From Desmodesmus armatus (lineage: Eukaryota; Chlorophyta; Chlorophyceae; Sphaeropleales; Scenedesmaceae): DNA of 64,000 nucleotides. The translations under genes were made by a program, and so were the position numbers. Location: NCBI GenBank assembly GCA_007449985.2, contig VIIQ02000327.1, forward strand, positions 17,360-81,359. The letters run 5' to 3'. Positions 48,057 to 58,600 of this stretch are shown here, piece by piece. Numbering within the stretch: the first letter of the stretch is position 1; the number at the start of each line of letters is the position of its first letter. A model generated the notes under the pieces. The model made no database searches. It saw nothing but the letters and a program-made list of their open reading frames with translations, and was not told the origin of the DNA.

Positions 48057-51000
48057 GCTGCTGCTGCTGCTGCTGCTGCCGCAGGGTGTGCATGGTTGAG
48101 GTTGATGGCCGGCTGAAGCCTGCCTGCTGCACACCAGCATATGAGGGGGCGGTCATAAACACAGATACAGATGAGGTGGGTATGCGCGGCGGGGCGAAGG
48201 GGGGGGGGGGTGCTCAGTATCCTTCTGGGCAGGGGGGCGTGAGGGTATCTATAACCTATTTGGGGGGGGGGGGGGTGATATCAAATTGTTTGCAAGTCAT
48301 ATGCAGGTAAAGGTCAATGGTTACAGTTGGGGGGGCGAGGGGGGGGGGATGAAGCCTGCCTGCTGCACACCAGCGAGGGAGGGGGCCGTCATCAACATTG
48401 ACACAGACGGGGTGGGTGCATGAGGGAGCAGCAGGGGGGTTCCAAGGAGCTTCCGGGGGGGGGGGGGGGGAGGGGGGGGGGGGGGGGGCTGCAGCCTGCC
48501 CACTGTATGCCAGCGTGGGCAGGGACGGCATCACTAAACTGATACATACGAGGTTTTGATCCTCTTGCAGATCAGGAGGAAGGTGATGGGCACGCTAAAA
48601 CTGCTGCGTGCCGACAACCCCAACAGACTACTTTTTTGTCGCCACAATAACACTGCCATGCTGTGCTGCTGACGTCTGCAGGTCAAGACAACAGTCACCG
48701 GCACGCTGACACTGCTGCGTGCCAACCACCCAAACAGACTTCAATGGTCAACTGTTTCTATTCATCAAAACGCCACTATGCTGTGCTGTGCTGTGCCGTG
48801 CTGCTGACAATTGCAGGTCAAGACCACAGTGACCGGCACACTTACACTGCTGCGTGCCAACCACCCTGAGGACTGAATCATGTGTTGTGGGAGCTACTTG
48901 TGCCAAACCAACATGTGTTGTGTTGTGTTGTGCTGTGCCGTGCTGTGGTCTGACGAGCGCAGGTCAAGACGACGGTGACAGGAACGCTCACGCTGCTGCG
49001 TGCCAACCACCCTGAGGACTGCATGAGCTGTGATGTGAATGGAAAGTGCGAGTTCCAAGACCTGATCACACGATACAACGTGAGTAGTTCTTTGCGTAGG
49101 GATGGTGGGTGGGTGTAGCTTTGCGTGCGGACACTCCGGGTGATGTCCGGGTTTCAGCTTGACAATTTGCAGCAAAATCACTGGATTTGTATATGGTCTG
49201 TCTCAAAGGGGGGGGGGGGGAGGGGGCTGCCAACCACCCTGAGGACTGCATGAGCTGTGACGTCAACGGGAAGTGCGAATTTCAGGACTTGGTTGTGAGA
49301 TACAATGTGAGCAATGTCTTTGTGTGTGATTGTGTCTATATGTGGAAGGGGGCCTTTGTCTGTGGGGACACTGGGCGTCAAGGTGCACACCCAATCAGAT
49401 TTGCGGTCGATTCTGTTGTGAGAAGGGGGGGGGACACCCTGAGGACTGCATGAGATGTGATGTCAACGGAAAGTGTGAATTTCAAGATCTGATTACGAGA
49501 TACAATGTGAGGGGTGGGGTGGGGGTGGGGGGTGGGGGGCATGTGCGGGTGTCGCTGGGGTCAGTCCACGTCAGAAGGGGGGGGGTCGTTTCTTTTGGGG
49601 GTGGGGGGTGGGGTGGGGGGGGGGGGGGGGGGGGGGGGGTGGGGGGGGGGGGGCTGCCAACCACCCTGAGGACTGCATGAGCTGTGATGTCAACGGAAAG
49701 TGCGAGTTCCAAGACCTGATTACGAGATACAGTGTGAGCAGTGTCTTTGTGTGTGATTGTATCTATATGTGGAAGGGGGCCTTTGTCTGTGGGGACACTG
49801 GGCGTCAAGGTGCACACCCAAGCAGATTTGCAGTCAATTCTGTTGTGAGAAAGGGGGGGGGGCAACCACCCTGAGGACTGCATTGATGTGATGTCAATGG
49901 GAAGTGCGAATGTCAGGACCTCATCACACGATACAACGTGAGTGGTGGTGTGTGGGGGGGTGGGGGGGGGGGGGCATGCCATGCGTGTGGGTGTCGCTGG
50001 GGTCAGTCCATGTCAGAAGGGGGGGGGGGTGTGTATGGGGGGGGGGGGGGGGGGCAACCACCCTGAGGACTGCATTGATGTGATGTCAATGGGAAGTGCG
50101 AGTTTCAGGACTTGATCACACAATACAACGTGAGTTTAAGTTACATTGACGGGGGGGGGGGGGGGGGGGGGGTCGGTTTGGGGTGGGGTGGGGGATGCGT
50201 TGGTGTGTGAGGACACATGGTGATTTCCGTTTCAGGGCATGTAATCACTGGACTTGGTAGTCGGTTGGTGGTGGTGGTGGGGGGGGGGGGGAGGGGTGTC
50301 ACCATCCTGAGGACTGCATGAGCTGTGACGTGAATGGGAAGTGTGAAATCCTGGATTTGATTGAGATACAATGTGAGTGTTGGTTTGAGGTGGGGGTGGT
50401 ACGTGTGTGTAGCTGTGTGTGCGGCCCTCTGGATCAGTTGTTTTCAGCTTGTTTGGTTCAATGCGGACGCTTGTTTGCAGGCGGTATGTTGACAAAGAGG
50501 CGGGGTGCGGTGGGGCGGGGGTGGGTGGGGGGTGGGGTGGGGTGGGGTGGGGGTGGGGGGCAACATGCAACCACCCTGAGGACTGCATGAGTTGTGATGT
50601 TATTGGGAAGTGCACGTTTTGATCACACGGTACAACGTGAGTGCTGGTTTTGACTGGGATAGTTGTTTGGCACAGTGAGTAGGCTTGTGTGAGATGGCTT
50701 AGGGGTGGGGGAGGGGTGTATGCGTGTGTTAGGCTGGGTAGCAGTCCATCTCAGAAGAAAGGCAACAACCCCAGCTGCGAGAAGGGGAAGGGGGGGGGGG
50801 GTGCAACCACCCAGAGGACGGCATGTGCTGGGGCTTATTGTAAGTGTGTGTTTGAAGGCATGACTGCAGAATATAGCGTGAGTGTTTGGGGTGGAGGGAT
50901 GTGTGCATGCATGTGAAACCACTTGCGTCAGGTCATTTTTGAGAGGGCGTGCGGGGGCACATTGGTCAGGCCACATGGGTTTTGAGTGAGTGTCAGTGTT

Positions 51001-53703
51001 GCTTTCTCTTGGCCACCAAGTGATGGACATGCTGTTTGCGTCATTGTCACTTCTGCTGCCGCTGCCGCTGCTGCCGCTGCTCCTGCTGCTGCGCAGGTCC
51101 CCAAGTGGCCCAAGCTGAAGGAGGTGTCCGAGGACTACATTGAACATACAGCACACGCACATGTGTACGACCAGGTAAGGCTTTCAAACCAATACGTGGT
51201 GGTGGTACTTTGTGGTAGCTAGAATATGAGGAGGGGTGGCGGTCACAGTACTGTGCATCTTCAAAACGCTGTGTACCGCCTGTACTCTGATTGCCTGCAC
51301 ATGGTTGTTGTGATGTGGTTTAGAGGCTCAGAGGCTATGGTGAAAGACTCATGTGTTCACAAAGTTTCTTTGCCATCAAGTTGGACTTGGACAGTTGCTT
51401 CAAGTGCAGCCTCTCAACAAGTGCGCTCACACATGCTGACTTTCACAATGACCACCAAGAGATGCAAGTTGCCCAGCTCTCACCCCCCCCCCCTTCTTCC
51501 AGCCCCCCCTCCCCGCGGTACAAACACACATATCCTTTGCCATCAATTGGACTTGGACAACTGCATGTGTGACAACGTGCAGGCGTGCAGATGAGTGCGT
51601 GCTAATCAGTGCCGTGGCCCTATAGACTGCCCCCCCCCCCCGCCACCCCCAAATCGCCCCCCCCCCCCCCCCCGCAGAGTTACTTTACATCAAGCTTGAC
51701 CTTGACAAGTGCAGCCGCTGCGTGACCAACTGCGCACATCATATATATTGACTTTGGAACAAAAGTGTCAGCTCTTTGGCCTTAAAACACCCCCTCCCCC
51801 CCCCCCCTACAGAGTTCCTTTGCCATCAAACTCGACTTGGATAAGTGCATCAAGTGCAGCCGCTGTGTGACCAACTGCGCACATCATATACACTGACTTT
51901 GGAACAAAAATGTCAGCTCTTTGGACCTAACACACGCCCCCCCCCCCCCCGCTCCCCCCACCCCTGTCATACGGTATCAAAATAACAACACAGAGCTCAT
52001 TTGCCATCAAGTTGGACCTTGACAAGTGCATCAAGTGCAGCCGCTGTGTGACGACGTGTGAGGAGGTGCAAGGCATGAACGTGCTGGGCATGTTCAACAG
52101 AGGGCGTGATCGACACATCGGCTTTATCTACGGTAAGCATAAGTCCAGGCTTACAGTGTGTGTTACCATTGGATAAAACTGCTCCCTTGTCCCTGGTTCA
52201 AGCCACTTGCTAGTTGGTGGTTGGCTTTGTTGTGGGTATTAGTGCGGTGCATGTGTGATGGGTTGTGTGAGGAGGTGCAAGCATGAATTGCTGGGATTGT
52301 TCAACAGGGGCCGCGACAGGCACATCGGTTTCAGCTACGGTAAGCACAATTTGTAGCTACTGCTGGTGCCACTGCTGCTGCTCCCCTGTCCCTCTTGCAG
52401 AGACCGATCTTGACCTGTCAAAGTGCATCGAGTGTGGCCAGTGCGTGAGCGTGCGCCTAATTGGTGCACTGTATGAGCATCCAATCACACTTTTAAGCCT
52501 GTCGTCATGACATGCACTTGATGGTTGTAACTCATGTGTTTAACACACTGCACCCCTCCCCCTCTCCCCCCCGTCCCCCTGCCCCTGCCGCCCCGCCTCA
52601 ATGCCATACAGAGACTGATCTTGACCTGTCAAAGTGCATCGAGTCTGGTCAGTGCGTAAGCGTGTGTCCACTGGGTGCACTGTATGAGAACACACGTCGT
52701 GTAGTGCAACTCACTGCTTCTACTGCTGCTGTTGAATTTCTGTCTTTTGTGCAGAGACGGATCTTGACCTATCAAAGTGCATCGAGTGTGGTCAGTGTGT
52801 GAGTGTGTGCCCAGTGGGTGCGCTGTATGAGAACACAAGTTGGAGGGAGGTGCTTGGAGCGCTGCAGAACAAACGAAAGGTGGGTCGGCCACAAACGCTA
52901 GGAGGGCAATAGCCAGGGGCTCGTGCCTGTGACTATTCAGTTTCAAGCAAAGGAAGGGATGTGCTATCTTCCAACAGCAAGTGCAGGGAGGTGCTGGGGC
53001 AGCTGCAGAACGAACGCAAGGTGAGTCATCAGTGGGGAGTCTACAGTGTTAGGATGTGCTGGACATACTGCTGGCCAAATGCACGAGCGGTTGACTAGGC
53101 AAGGGGCTCGCACTTGTGGCTGATCATCATCAGGCCCTGAAGGAGTGTGCTGTTTGTGATGAGCTGGTGCTGGGCCTGCTGCAGAACAAACGAAACGTGG
53201 GCGTGTGGGGGGTGGGTGGGCAGTTGGGGGGGGGGGGGGGGAGTCAGAAGGGGTGGGTGGGTAGGTGGGAGGTTTCTTTTGGGGGGGGGGGCACTGTATG
53301 AAAACACCAGCTGGAGGGAGGTGCTGGGGCTGCTGCAGAACCCGCAAAATGTGGGTCCACCACGACCACAGGCGATGGCCGGGGGAGAGGGGCCCCTGCC
53401 CCAGTGCCTGGCCATGACAGCAAAATGCGCAGCAAGGAATGTTGGCTTAGGCAAAAAGGTTGCAGAAAGTTGGCTTAGGGGCACCATACGGCAGGGGTTG
53501 ATGGGGCTGCTGCTGAACAAACGGTGTGTTGATCCAGAAGGGGGGGTGGGGTGGGTGGCCAACAACACACCTAACGAACCAACTGGAACTGAACGTGGGC
53601 GCTAGGGAGGGGGATCAATCAGAAGGTAGGGTTGGCGGTGAGATTTGCTTTGGCTGTGACAGCCATCATGCTGCTGCTGTCGCCACCATGCCGATCTCGC
53701 TGC

Positions 53704-53747
<44 letters not shown>

Positions 53748-55664
53748 ATTTGCCTCAGATCATGGTCGCCCAGACAGCCCCTGCGGTGCGTGTGGCGATT
53801 GGTGAGGAGGCGGGGATGGCACCGGGATCCATCAGCACTGGGCAGATGGTGGCAGGTGCGGGGGGCTTGCAGGGAGGGGGGGGGGGTAGGGGGCGGTGCA
53901 TATGTGGCACGCAATGTTTGAGGCCTGTCATGTGAGTATGACGAACATCAAGCACTTTGCTTGGCATTTCGGAGGATTCATGTCTCTCTAATTGCACCTA
54001 TGGCACAGGTTAGTGCTGTGGCCAGAACAATCTGTGGCTGCTGCTGCTGCTGTAACTGTCTGCAGGTCTCAAGAAGCTAGGATTTGACTACGTTTTTGAC
54101 ACCAATTCTGCTGCTGACCTGACAGTCGTGTTGCTGCTGCCGCTGCTGCTACTCCCCCGCCCCACCCCACCAGGTCTCAAGAAGCTAGGGTTTGACTACG
54201 TCTTTGACACCGATTTTGCTGCTGATTCGACCACCATTCTGCATGTTGCTGCAACTGCTGCGACTGCTGCTGCTGCTATTTTCAGGTCTCAAGAAGCTAG
54301 GGTTTGACTACGTCTTCGACACTGATTTTGCTGCTGACCTGACTATCATGGAGGAAGGCACTGAGCTGCTGCACAGATTGAAGCTGGCATGGGGGCTGGA
54401 GAAAGGAGAAGGTGAGTGGGACCTCTGTTGATATTGTTTGTTGTTTGTTTGGGGGTAGGGGAGGGGGGGAGTGGGGGGTGGTTTGAGCACTTTGCTTCGG
54501 GGCCAGGTAGTCTAGGGCCAAAACTCCCAGTACTGTGAGTCAAAATGTTGTGGCAAGCCCTGGCTAGGCTTCGGTACAGGAACCGTGTATCTAAGTGCAT
54601 GTTGGACACACACATGTGCCTCCCTCCCCCCAAAAGACAAAACACACACGCAGGCCCCTCCCCCTCCCCTGCCATGTTCACTAGTTGCTGCCCCGATTTG
54701 GTCAACCTGGTGGAGACTGACTACCCTGAGCTCATCCCTCACCTGTCCACCCACACTTACACACATACAACCCGGCACAATGTGTTGTTCCATTGTGTTG
54801 TCCTCCCCCCCCCCCCCCACTACACACACAGGCCCTCCCCCTCCCTGCCCATGTTCACCAGCTGCTGTCCAGCGTGGGTCAACCTATCGAAACAGACTAC
54901 CCTGAACTGATCCCACACCTGTCAAGTTGCAAGAGCCCCCAACAAATGATGGGCGCAGCTGTCAAGGAGGTGTGGTGCAAACAAATGGGACTCAAGGTGT
55001 GTGGTGGTGTGTTACATTTCGTTCTTCTCTCACGGGGTTTTGTGTTGTGGGGAGAGGCTGCGTTGAAATGATCCCCACCTGTCAAGCTGCAAGAGCCCTT
55101 AGCAAATGATTGGGGCAGCTGTGGGGAGGTGTGGTGCAAACTTGTGGGGCTCAAGGTACATCAGTTGGGTTGGTGTTTGCTGTTGCTTGTACGTTCGTTG
55201 CAACCTGCTCGGTGAAAGGGGGCTCAGCCCCTGATGAACAGGAACGTGAGTTGTTATGGTTCTTTTTTAAAGCTGATCCCTGACCTATCCAGCTGCATGA
55301 GACCACAACAAATGATAGGGGTAGCAGTTAAGGAGTCTGGTGCAAGCAGATAGGACTCAAGGGTGTCGTGTTCAGAGGGTAACCCCGTGTGGTATACATC
55401 ATTTTACGCTTCCAAAGAGGGGTATTCTTGTAGTGTGGGAGAGGGGGTGCCAGTGGTGTGTTGCTTCATATGGTGTCTGATCCCCCACCTCTCCAGCTGC
55501 AAGAGCCCTCGGCAGATGATGGTGCAGCGTCAAAGAGGTCTGGTGCAAGCAGATGGGACTCAAGGTGCGTTTGGTGTATGCTGTGTCATGCTCTTTTCAC
55601 ATGCTCAAGTAAAACCATGTGGTTGTCCGTGGAGTTGTTTTTTGGCGTCCGCACACCCAATGGT

Positions 55665-55695
<31 letters not shown>

Positions 55696-58600
55696 TGCTG
55701 CTGTTGCAGCCCGAGGACGTGGTGATGGTCAGTGTCATGCCCTGCACAGCCAAGAAACACGAGGCACATCGGCCGAGATGGGACGCAAGGCTACAGGTAT
55801 ACCCTGGGTTCTGCAGTGCTGTTTTGCGCTTTTAGGTGTAGTTGAGCAGAGCATGGGCATGATGTGCCGCATAGCACAGCAGTACGGTGCAGCGGCTGAG
55901 CAGTCTGGTAAGCTTACATTATTTGAGTATTTTCTTCCATCACAGAGCAGCACAGCATTGTAGAAAGTGCCCCTGGCAGTGTCAATTGCAGTGCTGTCAT
56001 ACTCAAGTATGCATGCTCCTGCTTCGAGTGTGCGGGAAGCTGTTGGAAATGTCCCAGTGATAGGGCCCAATGCTGACGTAAATTGTGAATGCAGTGTTTA
56101 TGCAGGGATGTTGACTTTAAGTCGACGACGCGTGAGCTGGGCCGGCTGTAGCGCTCTGCCCAGCGAACACTACAAATAAGGATACATCAACCTAAATTGT
56201 GGTTATTATGGCTTAATTACAGGGACGTCGACTTTGTGTTGACGACGCGTGAGCTGGGTCGGCTGTTGCGCTCTGCCCAGCGAACAGTACGAATAAGGAT
56301 ACATCCACCTAATTAGTAATTTGATTTTGTTTATTTTTTGCTTATTTGCAGGGACGTCGACTTTGTGTTGACGCGCGTGAGCTGGGTCGTCTGTTCCGCT
56401 ACAACAAGATCACCATGGCATCTCTGCCCAGCGAACACTACGACAGCCCCATGGGAACGGGATCAGGTGCGAAGATCGTCCTGTCGTTGAAATGGAGCGA
56501 ATCAGGGCGACTTAGGGCGATTACCGGTCATTTTGTTTCACATTTCGAGAAAGTCATAAGACCCCCAGGAAATTTGACGGCTGCTGCACAGGATTGCACG
56601 GTTCCCTCATCTAACATTATCTAGGAGGACCTGACCAACTGAGAGAGACCTGCCGAAACATGCACGCAACGTATGTGTGTCCTAATATCATGTTGCAGGT
56701 GCGGGCGTGTGCGGTGTGCGGCATAACTAAGCTATCATTTGCATGTATGTCCGTGTATCTCTCTGCAGGTGCTGGAGTGCTGTTGGAAACTCTGGCGGCG
56801 TGATGGAGGCGGCGGTGCGCACAGTGTACGAGGTCGTCACGGGCAAGGTAGGCTTGCACCCGGTGAACTGCTTATGCCATACAGTGTACCCCCCCCCCCT
56901 TGTGTCTTGGGGAAGGGGGAGGGGTTGGTGGTGGTGTGATGGTGAGGCCGCGGTGCCCTGTGTATGAGGTCGTCACGGGCAAGGTGGGCTTGCAACCTGG
57001 TCCTCCATCATACACATGATGTCTAGGTGATGTTGTATGGTGCACCCCCCCCCCCCATACACATGATGTCTAGGTGATGTTGTATGGTGCACCCCCCCCC
57101 CCCAACCCCCGCATCTGCCCCAATGCACTGTGTCAATTACATTGTTTTTCTTGTGTGTGGGTGGAGGGGGGGGGGCGCTTTGGTGGTGTGATGGAGACGG
57201 AGGTGCGCACCGTGTACGAGGTCGTCACAGGCAAGTGGGCTTGCAAGTTCTGCCAAACCTTTTTTTGCCAATGTGCATAGTATGCTCTCCCCCCATCCTT
57301 TCCCCGCCCCCACACCCCTGGCCCCATCCGTCATCCGTCCCTACCTTGTGTGTTCAATAGTGGGTGAATTGGTTGGTGAAGAAGGGGGGGGTGATGGAGG
57401 CGGTGGTGCGCACCGTGTACGAGGTCGTCACGGGCAAGGTGGGCTTGCAAGTTCTGCCTCTCCTTTTTTTTGCAATGCCGCATAGCACCCCCCCCCCCTC
57501 CATTCCCCCCGCCCCCGTGCCCCTGGCCCATCCGTCCGTCCCACCTTGTGTGTTTAATAGTGGGTGGGTTGGTTGGTGAAGGAGGGGGGGGGGGTGAGGA
57601 GGCGGTGGTGTACATCGTGTACGAGGCCGTCACGGGCAAGGTATGTATGAGTGTGATCAACCCTATTCTTCACTGTAAAAGAAAAGGAAGAAAAGGGAGG
57701 GATGCGTGCAGTACCGAGATTCATGTGCGGTTTGTAGGTAAATCGTCGGGGACAGCGTGGTTGCCGGGCACCTAGGATCACCCCCCCCCCCAGCCCCCCC
57801 CTCCTGTTTTTGCCGGTGGCAGTGAATTTTATTTGGGAGGGGGTCTGTGGTGGTGTGATGGAGGCGGTGGTGCGCACTGTGTCGAGGTCGTCGCATGCAA
57901 GGTATGTATGAGTGTGATCAACCCTATTCCCTACTAGTAGAAGAAAATGCAGAAAAGGGAGGGATACGTGCAATGTCGAGATTCCTGTGCGCGGTTTGTG
58001 GGCAAATGGACGGCGTGGTTGCCAGCACCTAGGAACAACTGTGCGGCAGCAACTGGAGCAACTGAAGGAAGTTGCTAATGGAAGACAGGTACAGCGTGAC
58101 TGCACCAGGGGGCGTGTAGTAGATTTAACCAACAACACTGAGTGGACTTCACAAAGGAATTGGATTCCACAAATGCTGTACACAAGGAGAAACTGATACG
58201 TGGGGAGCAAATCATTCTTCAGGGCTTGCTGAAAAGTCCTGAAGAATGATTTGGTCCCCACTTATCATGTTTCTCCTTGTGTACAGCTCGACATATCAGC
58301 TTCCTCCACACCCCACCTCAACCCCCACGCACTGTATCCCCACAACCCCCCATCTTGATGCTTACTGCCCGTGAAGGGTTCTGCTAATGTGACCTAAGCA
58401 GCTGAATTCAGACTCAACAAAGGAATTGGACTCCACAAATGCAGCACACAAGGAGAAACATGAAAAGTGGGGACCAAATCGTTCTTCAGTACTTGTTGAA
58501 AAGTCCTGAAGAATGATTTGGTCCCCACTTATCATGTTTCTCCTTGTGTACAGCTCAGACATACCACCTTCCTCCCCACCCCACCAGAACGTCGAACACT

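Noticed and set aside
49226..50882. A CRISPR-like array
   Set aside because: The repeats are about 80 bp, coding, unequal and decaying, and match a neighbouring exon; the DNA is eukaryotic.
49226..50882. Alternative cassette exons for hydrogenase isoforms
   Set aside because: The copies lack splice acceptors and several contain stops or frame shifts, so they cannot act as ordinary cassettes. Alternative donor use is still possible.
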